From Gracilariopsis chorda (lineage: Eukaryota; Rhodophyta; Florideophyceae; Gracilariales; Gracilariaceae), in contig NBIV01000447.1 in assembly GCA_003194525.1 (NCBI GenBank), forward strand, positions 1-42,703: a DNA stretch of 42,703 nt, written 5' to 3'. The position numbers and the translations under genes are program-made. Of the stretch, positions 20,334-30,741 are shown in pieces (positions within the stretch are counted from its first letter, which is position 1; every line of letters begins with the position of its first letter). Below the pieces are notes generated by a model that had not been told where the DNA came from, ran no database searches, and saw only the letters and a program-made list of their open reading frames with translations.

Positions 20334-23195
20334 TTACACCGACGCTGCAACAGGCTGTTGGCGACGGGTTCCAGCCTTCCGTATCTCCTCGAGGAACTCT
20401 TTCACGAGAATAGGAACGTCTTTCTGCATCAGCTCGAGGGATACCCAGTCGTTTTCGGTTTCGTCGAAACCTTTCCAGCTTGTCAGGATCTGTGCAGTTC
20501 CATCCTGGATTCTAATATCCTGGAACTCCCTGACAACCAAGAGCTCATTCTCTTGGTATGAAAGTTGATTGCGAATCTCTTCGGTGACCTCAAAGTCCTT
20601 ATTCCTGAAAAACGTGAGACGACGTCCATGAACTTCGTCACGTTTGCCATTAAACAAATCCTCGACCTCGAAAATGTATTCAGACAGACACGAAGCTACG
20701 CGGTACGGCCCTCTCCAGCGAACGGAAGGCTTGCGTCCGCGGTCCTTGCGGTACACTCCACGAAGTACGTAGTCGCCCTTGGTGAAGTTAATGGGGCGAA
20801 CATTTGTGCGGTTATTGTGTCTTCGCACCTCATCCTCGCGCTTCTTCGTGGTCATCCGGCGCACATCTCGATGCATTTCATCCAACGCGGAATGTAAATC
20901 CTCGATGTCCATCAACTGCTTCGCCCTGATTTCATCCACTCTCCGAATCAGAATTTTGTTCCGAATACTGGCCTTGATGGATAACAGTGGACTATCCTAA
21001 GGTAAACCAGTGAAAACGGTGAGCGGGCAGCGATTACCAAGGCGAGCTAGCGGAGAATTGTTGAGCACAGACTGTACCAGCGGGACAACTGATGGCCACG
21101 AGCGTTGCGGGAGTTGAAATTCGGAGAGCAGTGCTCGCATCGCTCGAAGCAGTTCGCGGCAAACAACCTCGACTGTTCCGTTGCTCCATGGACAATATGC
21201 CAGCGTGAAATGGTGGGAACCATTGGTTTGTTCACGCAATCCGCGAACAACTTCATTCTTGAAATGCGTGCCCCTGTCTGACACCCACTGTACTACCGTG
21301 CCGAATGAAGCAAATTAAGATAAGAGTGCGTTTGCGGTGCTAACAGAATCCGCTTCCGTTGTTGGGACGAGCCAAACGTAACCGCTGAAATCATCCTTAA
21401 TGACAAGGACGTAGCAAAATTCATCTTCCCCTTTTGAGATGTAACAGTAGTCGAAGTGTATCATCTCATTGGGCTTGTCAGCATGTAGCGCATGGCCAAG
21501 CGGTCGCGGCACAACTTCTCCAGTTTCCGTTGCGAGACAGTGTAGACAGGAACGAACAAAGGTCTCAACATCCTTCTTGATAGACTTCCACCAGAAGTGA
21601 GCCTTCACGGTAGTCTGCGTCGTACGCCAGCCCCTGTGTCCTCCCATTCCAGCGTGGCCGGCGATCATGATACGAAGCTTCAGCGGGTGGTCATCGTCGG
21701 GAATCCAAACAACGCCTTTCTCGTTAACCAGAATTTTGTTCTGTTCCGAAAAACCTGTACAGGGAATTTCCCTGGATGCACGTTGAGACTTCATGATGTT
21801 TTCTCGACTTGGCCAGTCCAGCTTCGGGTCAAGCTGCGGTGAGACGGGCGCCAGCATGAGGGACTTCAGGGAATGAAGCTTAGCAGCACGAACGGTCGAC
21901 TTGTCCTGCACTGCCCATCGCGTCAGCATGTCAGCCCAGACATTTCGCTCACCCACCAAGTGTTCAATGACGTATCTGAACGCGCTGAGCTTGACAGCCC
22001 AACGCATCAATTTACAAGCGGTGTGTCTGGCAATACCCGGGTTCTGACCATACCGGTCAAAAAGGTACACCAGGTTGGCGTGGTGGGTGAAGATGGCCAC
22101 AGTTCTGCCCATAATGATGTAGTCGAGCCGGCACATGGCCTCGACAACAGGGAAAGCTTCTTTTTCTGGCACACTCCAACTCCGAGCGGAGCCGGTAAAG
22201 GCACCTGAGAGAAATGAAAGCGGTTCGTGCTCCTGCTCTTCGAAGTCCTTCTTGATGTCTTCGCGGCTCACTTGAGTGAGAACGGCGGACCAATGCGTCT
22301 CTGAGGCATCTGTAAATAGACACAAACAACTGTTCTGTCTAGGATGGGCAAGTTCCGTCGAGCGAGCTAATCTTTGCTTGATGGAAGCGAAAGCTGAATC
22401 ATGCTGTGCGCCCCATGAGCTCGCTAGAGGAATCTTGGACACTTTGCGCTTCGTCCTTCCTCCGGCTTGCTTGTAGACAGTTTCCATCAAGTCATGTAAT
22501 GGCGCGACAATTGTTGCGTATGACGGAATAGAAGTGCGCATCCAGTTGGTAGCGCAGAGAAGCTGTTGTAGGTCTCCTCCCATTGTCGGCGTACGCATAT
22601 TCAATAGGGAGTCCAGATGGCGCGGGTCAAAACGGACGCCAGCAGCAGAGATGTTACGTCCGCAGAACTTGGCCTCCTTCAGGAAAAGTCGAGTCTTTTC
22701 CGCATGAACCTTGAAACCGTACTGTTCACAGATGTTAAAGAATGATTCCAGATCATTCAGAAGACCCTCTTCCGAAGCAGCGTGCAACAGGAAGTCATCG
22801 AGCCACTGCAGAAAACGCTTGACCTTTTCCTGAAAAGCAGAATGAGTCACGGCTTGGTAGTGGTTCCCTGCATCTGTGCTGCCTTGCAGCAGACGGGTTG
22901 ATGAGTAAACACCTAGCGGTGTCTGTATGGACATCATCTCTTGAGATTCGTCGGCAATTGGAATTTGCCAGTATGCATGCGCCATGTCGATTTTGGCGAA
23001 ACATGTACTACCCTCAACAGTTTGGAGTTGCGACTCCAGGTGAGGCATAGCAGATACCATGGGCTCAGTTTGAGAGTTTGGTCCTCTAAAGTCCACGGTG
23101 AAGCGAAAACCTTCGCTCCCCGGCTTAGGCACAGCTAAGGCCGGACTAGCCCAGCGGGCTGTAGGGTTCTTGACCACAGCACCAACCTCCTCGAG
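20334..23195 (-). pseudogene. Family B pol: RT, RNase H, integrase, chromodomain (two internal stops)
   Basis: Frame-continuous with gag upstream, separated by a TAG at 23196-23198. RT begins VVKNPTARWASPALAV; its catalytic box reads FLQWLDDFLLHA with both aspartates intact. RNase H carries LFTDASETHWSAVL. Integrase has an H-H-C-C finger (HAGMGGHRGW and CLHC), D in IHFDYCYI, D in WVSDRGTHF and E in NGTVEVVCREL. A chromodomain lies at the end (VVREFQDIRIQ, ILTSWKGFDETENDWVSLE). Stops are TAA at 21315-21317 and TAG at 20997-20999, with no frameshift anywhere. The frame ends at TAA 20334-20336, close to the LTR. All catalytic residues survive, so only the nonsense codons disable it. Confidence 0.92.
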
Positions 23196-24944
23196 CTATC
23201 GTATCGTGCTTGCGATGAACGCTGTCTGGGGAGGCGCGTAGCGACGTTGAGGTGAGCGGAATGGAGTGGCGTTGGCCTTGGGCTTGATGGTAAGCGGGGT
23301 GACCTTAGCCGGAGGATCAGGGCCAAGCTGGATTCGGAATACTCCCCTGAATCGCTGTAAGATCTTTGACATCCTGGTATGTCCGTTACCGGAAATACCA
23401 CTTTGTTTCGCTTCCTCCAAGATGCAGTGGAAAGCGTTGTCCATATCTTCCTTCTTGTCAATACCGATATTTGCTCCTGCGGCTTCTGGCAGATCGATGG
23501 GGTCGTCATCGACAGAGTTGTACCGCATACCGTTGTACGCAGCCCGGGAAATCCTTATCTCGGAACCATTGAGTTCGTCGAAACTCTTTCCATGTAGTGT
23601 GCTTCCGACTTGCTCTAGATGAGACTTCAGGTTGAAACCCATTTTCTTTAACAGCGGGCGTCCGAGCAGGATTTCGTCCATATCCTGATCGACAACCAGG
23701 AAAGTAATCTGGTGTATGCGAATCGGCAAGTTCGTATTAGGAAGCAGGATGGTTACCGAAAGCCTTACTTTACGTAAGGCAGTGAAATCAATCGGGTTGT
23801 GCTCGGAGCCGCGGATTGCCGGGCAAAGTGGTGCTGACGGCAGTTTCTCGTACTGTAGCTCTGGAGCAGACGCAAGAACCTGCTCAAACTGAGCGGCAGA
23901 CATTGCGCTTTTATCAGAGCCGTAGTCTCCTAAAGCAACGAAAGGGACAGAGTCCTCGATGAGGACACGGTAGCGGCCTTCTTCTGCATCCACTGGGTGG
24001 TCTTCCTGGGAGCAAACAGCCTTGAAACAAACAGACCCCTGCTGCTTCCTTTTCTTCTTCTCAGCGTGGTACTCGTTGAGCAACTCCTTCTTGCGATCCT
24101 CGTTAGTGTTCGGACACTCGATGACAGGGTGAATTCCGTCGCAGTCCGGATTGAGACAAGGCTTGTCCCAGCCCCCAGTAGACTTTTCGCTAGACTTAGC
24201 CTTGCGATGATGGTTACTGGGAGCCTTTTTGTGGTTTTTCTTCTGACCAGAAGTTTTCCCTGATTCATCTGAATCATGGCCGCGCTTCCTATTGCGTGGC
24301 GCGCGCTTGTTCAGCCTGCTGCGGGCTATCTCGCCTTGTGCCACCTCAACGGCGATTGCACTGACACGAGTCTGAAAGAATGTCAAACTGGACTTCTGTT
24401 CGCCAGTCCAGCAGTCCCTTGCAGCGCGAATCCGTTCGCGAAGCTCCGGCGGTTCCAGTTTCTGAACGAGCTTCCAGATGAGAGACTTGCATGTCTCCTT
24501 GTCATCAATAACCTCAGAGGCGTTGTTTTTGTCAAGGGCGGTCACCACCTTAACAATAAAACTGAGGGCGGCTCCGCTCGGATCTTGCTTGTTGACTTCG
24601 TACCTTACGGATTCCAGGGCAGAACGAACGCGCTCTGTCAAGTCCTCAGGAGCGGTTTCGAGCCTGGCGTCAAACCAAGCCTTGACTTTTTCGTCAGTTG
24701 CTTGTCCGGCGTCTGATGCACCGTCAATCTGGCAGAGCAGGCATAAGCTCTGCAGCAGCACAGGGTCGAAGCACTGACGGATGCTCGCGGGAGAGATCTG
24801 ACGAGATGCATCGCGTGTGCGATTAAGATCCTAGACCTTCTCCTTGTATGCAGTATAATCGATGTCGAACTTGATAAGGTCCGGTTGCGTCACATCCTTC
24901 AGAACGGGAGCGGTCAACGTCGATACAACTCAGAACGACGACAT
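23196..24944 (-). pseudogene. Family B gag-protease (two early stops)
   Basis: The first ATG at 24944-24942 opens the same frame as the long ORF 24761-23196. The frame is interrupted by TGA at 24930-24932 (codon 5) and TAG at 24831-24833 (codon 38). The basic segment NKRAPRNRKRGHDSDESGK is followed by an unusual zinc-knuckle-like motif, CLNPDCDGIHPVIEC (CX4CX3HX4C). The protease-like active site reads ALGDYGSDKSAMS, and DEILLGRPLL matches the usual second protease motif (ILG). It ends at TAG 23196-23198, after which pol continues in the same frame, so gag and pol were probably one polyprotein. Confidence 0.85.
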
Positions 24945-25010
24945 TTTCCTTCGACGCGCTAACACGTGAGAGTCAACGCGGCGCGAACACAGTACTCTTT
25001 AGAGTCAAAG

Positions 25011-25221
25011 TGTAAGAGAGGAGAGAGGATAGCAATTGAAGTTCACGTTTTTTCACTGCAACGATGAAGCTTACTGCTTCCGTCGTTTGCTATGAGACTC
25101 TTGCCTTTTGTAGGCATGTCTCCGACCGTTCATATGTTTGAATCACATTCAAACATATGAATTGAAATAAGCGGTGGTCACTAACAGTAGTGTAAAAGGA
25201 GTAGCTTAATACTATATTACA
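25011..25221 (-). repeat. Family A 3' LTR (211 bp)
   Basis: On the minus strand it runs TGTAATATAGTATTAAGC...CTCTCTTACA. A perfect 15-bp hairpin with a CAC loop lies at 25129-25161. No clear TATAAA box is visible; TAATATAG just inside the LTR start is the best candidate. Confidence 0.95.
25129..25161. repeat. Perfect 15-bp hairpin inside the family A LTR
   Basis: Arms TTCATATGTTTGAAT and ATTCAAACATATGAA with a 3-base loop. The same hairpin occurs in the other LTR at 29877-29909. In the transcript it would form a stable stem, perhaps a dimerisation, termination or polyadenylation element; the role is inference. Confidence 0.85.
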
Positions 25222-25222
25222 T

Positions 25223-25235
25223 TCACCCCCTTTTT
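25223..25235 (-). promoter_or_regulatory. Polypurine tract of family A
   Basis: AAAAAGGGGGTGA on the minus strand, one base before the 3' LTR. It includes the pol stop codon (TGA), as in family C. Confidence 0.85.
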
Positions 25236-28200
25236 GAATCAGACGTCCTCGTCGATTCTTCAAATTCACGTATGCGATCCTTGCAGTTACTCAAGTCGCT
25301 TTTTGGCATCCAGATAGCATCTTCTTGTGCATCATTTTCAAAGTGTACCAAGTAGTATATCTTTCTACGCGATTTCTTCTTACCAAGGATTGCTTTCACT
25401 TCCTGTTCGATATTTCCATCAGCATCGATTACTACCGACAATGTAGTATTATCATTCTCAGGCCTCACGTACTTCTTCAGTTTGGATACGTGAAATACAT
25501 TGTGCGCACGATTCATTGTTGGCGGGAGCTCAAATTTGTACGTCACAGGACCCATGACTTCGGTGATGGCGAGAGGACCAACAAATTTTGGTTTCCACTT
25601 CTTCGGAAGGTCTGCACGAGATAACAGCCCGGAACCAGCAAGATTCAACATGACTAATTCTCCCACTTCAAAGGATATATGTCTTCTTTTCTTGTTGGTG
25701 TAGTATACCTGTTGTGCTTGTGCCACGGCGAGGTTGTCACGAGCAATTGTTTGAGACATTTTTCGTCTTTCAAGCATATCAACTGCAGCTTGACAATATG
25801 AAACAGTTCTGGTTTCCTTCGACAGCTGCGATTGTGGCACATGGCCGAGATCTACCTCAAACGGAGTGAGCCCTGTGCTCTTGTTCTTCGTAGAGTTAAA
25901 TTAGAGCTCTAACTCGCTCAGAATCAAGTCCCAATCCTTAGGCTTGTTCTGAATAACATGACGTAGCATTTGGCTAAGTGTTCGAATTGTGATCTCACTC
26001 TGTCCGTCAGTCTGAGGGTGTCCCTTTGTTGCCATGTTCTTCTCGATGTTCAACATGTCTGTGATTCCTTCAAAATATTTCGATGTGAACAGCGGATCTC
26101 TATCCAAGATGATCCTATCCGGCATTCCGTGCTTGGAAAACACATGATCGAACAAAATCTGGACGACATCGCCAGATGTAATACGCTTAGTCGTGGGAAT
26201 GAAAAGACTACGCTTCGAAAGTTTATCCACGATGACAAACACAGAGTCATTTCCTTTCGCGGAGGTTGGAAATTCAGTTAAGAAATCCATTGTTAACACT
26301 TTCCAACATTGGTCAGGAACCTTATTTGGCTGCAACATGCCTTTTTCTTTAGCTCGTTCTTCCTTGTTATGCTGACACGGAAGACAAGATCGCACATAAT
26401 TCACAACATCCTTGTACATACCTTTCCAGTAGAACAACCTGGCACATTGGTAAAACGTTTTCTCGATTCCAAAGTGAGGACAATTATGTACTTCAGCAAT
26501 GGCTCGTCTCCGTAGATCTTCGGCTTGCGGGACGTAGAGTCTCTGTGTGCCTCCCGCTGTCCAGAAAAGTTTCTCGTCCTAAAACGTATAATTACTTACA
26601 TACATCTGGACTTTCTTGGAGTGTTGCGTTCCTTTGTCCAAGAGACATGCTCTAAGCTCCTTTGACCATCTGTCATGAGCGTAAGCTTCTTGAATTCTTT
26701 GAACTAGAGTTGGGTCCTTCAGTTGTAATGAGTTCAACAGAGCTGGACTTTCCAAGATCCTGCTTAAGGCGTCGGCAGCGCCATTCATTGAGCCCGATAG
26801 GTGTTCAACTGTGAAATTGTAGCTCTGTAGTTCATCAATCCAACGCATCTGTCTTCCATTCAGCTTCGTTTTTGACTGTAGATACTTGATCGGTTCATGA
26901 TCTGTTCGTAGAACAAAAGGTCTGTCACGGAGATATACTGCCCAGGTTCGTAGTGCAATCATTACTGCCAAGAGTTCCTAGTCTCCTGTGTCCCATCTTG
27001 TTTCCGTATCCGTCAATCTATGCGATAGATATGCGACTGGATGACCATTTTGCTCCAAAGTTGCTCCTACGGCAAACTTAGAGGCATCTGTTGTTAGAAC
27101 AAATGGTTCTGTTGATGACGGGTGTTTGAGAAGTGGCGCATTCGTAAGCTTCTGCTTCGCTTCGTCGAACGCACTCTGCTCACTCTCAGTCCATCTGAAA
27201 TCTTTTCGTCGAACCAAATTAGTCAAGGGTAACACAATGCCTGAGTAATTCTTCATGAATCGTCTGTAGAAGTTAGCTAGGCCTAAGAACCTTTGCACTT
27301 CTTTGACAGTGTGTGGTGTTGGCCAATCCTGAACGGCTTTCACCAGTCTTTGCTGCGTTCTAATTCCCTTAGAACTGACGTTGAAACCCAAGTACTGGAC
27401 TTCATCAAGTCCAAAAGCACACTTGCTTGGTCGAAGGTACAGCTTGTGCTTTCGTAGTATCTCGAATACACGTTTCAGGTGTTGTCGGTGTTGTTCCATA
27501 GACTTGCTGTAGATCAAGATGTCATCAAGGTATAGTACCATACATTCACCTAGAAGGTCCTGGAACAAACTGGCTAGTAGACGCGAGAATGCTGCTGGAG
27601 CGTTCGTCAATCCAAAGCATAAGACTAGCCACTCGAAAGAACCAAACCGTGTTCTTATCGCAGTCTTGTGGCAGCCTTCCTCTTTCAATCGCATCTGGTG
27701 ATATCCCCAAATCAGGTCGAGCTGTGAAAAAATATTTGCGCCAGCTACCTGATCAATTGTCTCGTCTATCAGCGGGATCGGGCTCGAATCGGGTATCGTG
27801 ATCTTGTTTAAAGCCCTGTAGTCGCATACCATGCGTAAATCGCCGTTCTTCTTTTTTACAAAGAATACTGGAGCGCCAAATGGTGAGGAAGATGGTCGGA
27901 GCAACCCTTTATCAAGGTACTTCTGTAGTTGTACCTTAAGTTCTCTCAGCTCCTTCGGGGACAATCGGATTACTGGTCTTACTGGAGGAGGCTCTCCGGG
28001 CTTGAGATTGATTTCGAACTCCATCCCGCGGGTTGGGGGTAGCTCTTCTGGCAAGTCGTCGCGAAAAATGTCATTATACTCGGTAAGAATGTCTCTGAAT
28101 TCTTCCGTGGTATCCACTTTCTCTAAGTGGGATGGCACATTTTCAGTAATTCGTGCCATATACAACTCACAGTTGCCCTTCTTTAGTACCCGTGCTAGTT

Positions 28201-28707
28201 TCTTAAATGACATTCGCTTCAACGTGTTCGTGTTGCCGGAGTTTTTTATCGCCCTTGGAATGACCCTGACTCTGGAGCCATCTGGTAGCGTCAATAGTAG
28301 CTCGTTACTAGACCAATTGATTTCCGGATTCCGCTGTTTCAACCATGACCGCCCAAGAATGATGATTGGTATACTCTCTTCAATTCCCATGTCGATTAGA
28401 AAAGCATTTTCGGTAGATAAAAATCCTCTTATGTTTAAAACCGCGGTAGTCTTACCAGCAATCGGTTTCAATGTCTTATCTCCGAGTTCAACATCAACAA
28501 CTTCTGTGTTCTCGACATCAAGACCAAACTGTTTGGCTGTCTTCAATGCCATAAAATTATGAGAAGCAAACGAATCAACCACCACTCGAACAGGATGTCC
28601 GGCAAAACTTGCGTCGTACATCCAGTTATCCTCCTCTGCCACGTTCAAGGCAGAGAGGCGAGGCATCTCACTGATGTCTCGAGGAGCCACACCACTGTGC
28701 GGCAATA

Positions 28708-29718
28708 CTAGTTTTTCTGGTTCGTCTTGTTTTGACCTTTCCCATCTCCGCGACAAGGATGGTCAAGGTCACTCCAACCCTTTCGACCACAAGTAAAACA
28801 TCTGTCGTTCTTTCTGTAAAGGGTTCGTTCTCCATTCTTGGCTGGACCCCAACTCACATGGGTATTGTCCTTCCAAGCAGGTTTAGAATCTTTCCTCTGT
28901 TCTAAACTCTTGTTGTTTCCTCTCTTAAAGTTCTTATTCTCGTACCCCTTGGTCTCTTCCTTCGAAGTCTTTTGGAATTCTCCACTTAACTTCATTGAGA
29001 GTTCCAAAGTTCTAGCGTAGTCGTAAGCAATATGAATGCTGGGACGACCTGTGCGATCAATGGGTTGAGAATCTGGAAAGCGTTCGGCAAACTTTCCCTT
29101 GTAAGACTTGGGTAAACTGTTGAAAAAGTAGATATATGCTTCATTCGTTGGAGTACCACACAACGAAACCAAGTCTTCAAAAGTTGCTACATGCTCGTTG
29201 AGGTCGTTGAATTCTTTCAACTTGATGTCCATCAATTGTACACGAGCGGCTGCTTTCTCGTTTGTCGGTACAAATTCGTGAATCATCTCGCGCTTCAGCT
29301 CTTCTAGTGTCTGAGGTTTCTGATATTCGCATTCCAAGCGAAGCATCCACGAGGCCGCACGATCTTGCAAATGACATTCGGCCAAAGCTATCATTTTAGC
29401 TTCAGAGTAGTTGCATAACGTTCCATACTTCTCAATTGAGTAGAAAAAGCTTTTCACTCGTTCGGACTTGCGGTCTGCGGTAGTTCCTTTGAAAATCGGA
29501 ACCGGCGGCGCCTTGAAAGCACTTGCTCCAACGTTAGCTTGGCCTCCAGATATATTCTGCCCGCTGTTCAGCTGAGTCTGAAGAGTCTGAATGAGATTCG
29601 CCTGCTGCTGAACTGTATTTTGCATTACAGTCAGCTGCTGCTGAAACTGTGAAACGTCAGCTGGTTCCACATTTTGTTCAAGGTTTGCACCCCTGCGATT
29701 GCGTGTAACTGAGCCCAT
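28708..29718 (-). CDS. Family A gag (nucleocapsid/capsid)
   Basis: ATG at 29718-29716 follows the LTR by 40 bases and opens 336 codons to TAG. The N-terminus is a Gln-rich likely coiled coil (QQQLTVMQNTVQQQANLIQ). The capsid core has the retrotransposon-gag pattern around LAECHLQDRAASWMLRL, EFVPTNEK and LCGTPTNEAYIYFFNSLP. The C-terminus is Lys-rich and has a zinc-knuckle-like CFTCGRKGWSDLDHPC, spaced CX2CX9HXC and not the canonical CX2CX4HX4C. No stop interrupts it, in contrast to pol, so gag protein could still be made. The open frame extends a little further upstream, but without an ATG. Confidence 0.9.
   Translation of the reverse strand: MGSVTRNRRGANLEQNVEPADVSQFQQQLTVMQNTVQQQANLIQTLQTQLNSGQNISGGQANVGASAFKAPPVPIFKGTTADRKSERVKSFFYSIEKYGTLCNYSEAKMIALAECHLQDRAASWMLRLECEYQKPQTLEELKREMIHEFVPTNEKAAARVQLMDIKLKEFNDLNEHVATFEDLVSLCGTPTNEAYIYFFNSLPKSYKGKFAERFPDSQPIDRTGRPSIHIAYDYARTLELSMKLSGEFQKTSKEETKGYENKNFKRGNNKSLEQRKDSKPAWKDNTHVSWGPAKNGERTLYRKNDRCFTCGRKGWSDLDHPCRGDGKGQNKTNQKN
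28711..28717 (-). promoter_or_regulatory. Candidate -1 ribosomal frameshift site between gag and pol
   Basis: GAAAAAC (minus strand) ends directly before the gag TAG (28710-28708). Slipping back one base on AAA AAC moves translation from gag into the pol frame (PEKLVLPHSG). It is not a perfect XXXYYYZ heptamer because the first base is G. The offset between gag and pol is exactly -1. Confidence 0.5.
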
Positions 29719-29736
29719 GTTCTTAAAAACGATTCT

Positions 29737-29756
29737 GAGATCGTTAGATGCTACCA
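29737..29756 (-). promoter_or_regulatory. Primer-binding site of family A
   Basis: Two bases after the 5' LTR (minus strand) is TGGTAGCATCTAACGATCTC. The initial TGG pairs with a tRNA CCA end, and TGGTAGC suits a methionine-type tRNA. The tRNA identity is inference. Confidence 0.6.
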
Positions 29757-29758
29757 AA

Positions 29759-29969
29759 TGTAAGAGAGGAGAGAGGATAGCAATTGAAGTTCACGTTTTT
29801 TCACTGCAACGATGAAGCTTACTGCTTCCGTCGTTTGCTATGAGACTCTTGCCTTTTGTAGGCATGTCTCCGACCGTTCATATGTTTGAATCACATTCAA
29901 ACATATGAATTGAAATAAGCGGTGGTCACTAACAGTAGTGTAAAAGGAGTAGCTTAATACTATATTACA
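29759..29969 (-). repeat. Family A 5' LTR (211 bp)
   Basis: Same sequence as 25011-25221 as far as I could compare by eye. Transcription of the element would start here and run towards lower coordinates. Confidence 0.95.
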
Positions 29970-29974
29970 CAAAG

Positions 29975-29979
29975 CGCTT
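29975..29979. other. Remnant of the element B leader between element A and the B 5' LTR
   Basis: Only CAAAG (duplicated target, 29970-29974) and CGCTT separate A from the B LTR. Element A therefore landed within the first ten bases downstream of B's 5' LTR, where B's primer-binding site should be. The uninterrupted B leader (AAGCGCTTTGACTC) does not begin with the usual TGG. Confidence 0.7.
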
Positions 29980-30741
29980 TGTTGGTGTTTCTTGCCAGTA
30001 TTCCCTCCTGTGCCAGCTAGGTAACGTAAAGGATGAATTCGAATACGGAGGTTGAGTACGCTTCAGAATACCGTAACAGGTTCTGTTCCTGGTATACGAA
30101 CTCTTGTTCCGAATTTTCAGAACCGGATTCTTTTTTCTGAGATCCTCGTTCCGAACTGAGGGCAAACTGTTGCACACCGCAATCACCAGAAGCTCTCGAG
30201 TTTTCTTTGCGGCCCTGGCAGTGACTACACGAAAACGTTAACCTGATCAAAGGTGTTCGGTTAAGATGCGCCCCTGACGCAAAACGGAAAAAGGGAAATG
30301 TTCTGGATGGAGGTGTAACAAGCAGGGAGATTTCCTGAACCTGACTTCACAGGACAGAGACAAGACAAACCTCGCAACTCCGCAACGCCTCGCAAATGGC
30401 AAGAGCATAGAACACACCTCTCTGGGTCCCCTCTACCTCCGTGCTGCGCGCTCCAAGGAGGTAGAGTATTTATTTTGTCGGTCGCGATTCAAACTAAATA
30501 CACGCACGGAAGGAAGTAGGTTCAATCAGAATCGCTTTCTGTGTAACCAGGAAGCATCTCAGCCTCTCAATTCAACTACACAGAAGTGCCCGCGGATTTT
30601 GAGGGAACGCCTATGTACATCCGCCTCCAGGGAAATCTCCTTACTTCGAAACCCTGGCGCTTCGCACGCGAACCTCGCGTGGGCCATAACCGAGCCATAC
30701 GTAGCGGCCGCCTACGCAGTGCTCGGTGGAGCATCACATCA
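29980..30741 (-). repeat. Family B 5' LTR (762 bp)
   Basis: Same length as 19520-20281 and differing at two positions that I saw (29992 and 30727). The minus-strand TATA-like run and the 10-bp inverted repeat are repeated here, at about 30431-30473. Confidence 0.95.

Larger units (their letters stand above)
25223..28756 (-). pseudogene. Family A pol: protease, RT, RNase H, integrase, chromodomain (three internal stops)
   Basis: About 1177 codons in one frame, broken only by TAG 26978-26980, TAG 26579-26581 and TAA 25901-25903. The protease active site reads VVVDSFASHNFM, with Phe where Gly is usual. RT is complete (RPVIRLSPKELREL, LIWGYHQMRLKEEG, FGLTNAPAAFSRL) with catalytic YLDD in MVLYLDDILIYS. 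RNase H reads LTTDASKFAVGATL. The integrase finger has HNCPHFG and CLPC; the core has TMDFLTEFP, LDRDPLFTS and GQSEITI. The chromodomain is near the end (VKAILGKKKSRRKIYYLVHF, DAIWMPKSDL). It lies in the -1 frame relative to gag, overlapping it by about 50 bases. The 28756 limit is an open-frame limit and not a start codon. Confidence 0.93.
25011..29969 (-). mobile_element. Family A Ty3/gypsy chromovirus, complete, 4959 bp
   Basis: Two 211-bp LTRs that I read as identical (25011-25221 and 29759-29969), the 5-bp target duplication CAAAG (25006-25010 and 29970-29974), a primer-binding site, gag, pol and a polypurine tract, all on the minus strand. It is inserted in the leader of element B. It is the youngest insertion in the window, yet pol contains three in-frame stops. 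Confidence 0.96.
19520..30741 (-). mobile_element. Family B Ty3/gypsy retrotransposon, complete ends, hosting element A
   Basis: Two 762-bp LTRs (19520-20281 and 29980-30741), TG...CA ends and the 5-bp duplication GAGAG define the element. On the minus strand it encodes gag-protease (24944-23196) and pol (23195-20334) in one frame. Without the nested element A (4959 bp plus its 5-bp duplication) it would be about 6.3 kb. I count two differences between the LTRs over 762 bp, so it is a recent insertion. Five in-frame stop codons nevertheless interrupt the coding frame. Confidence 0.95.

Noticed and set aside
27831..28562. 243-codon plus-strand ORF
   Set aside because: It is the antisense shadow of element A pol, whose RT and protease motifs are unambiguous on the minus strand.
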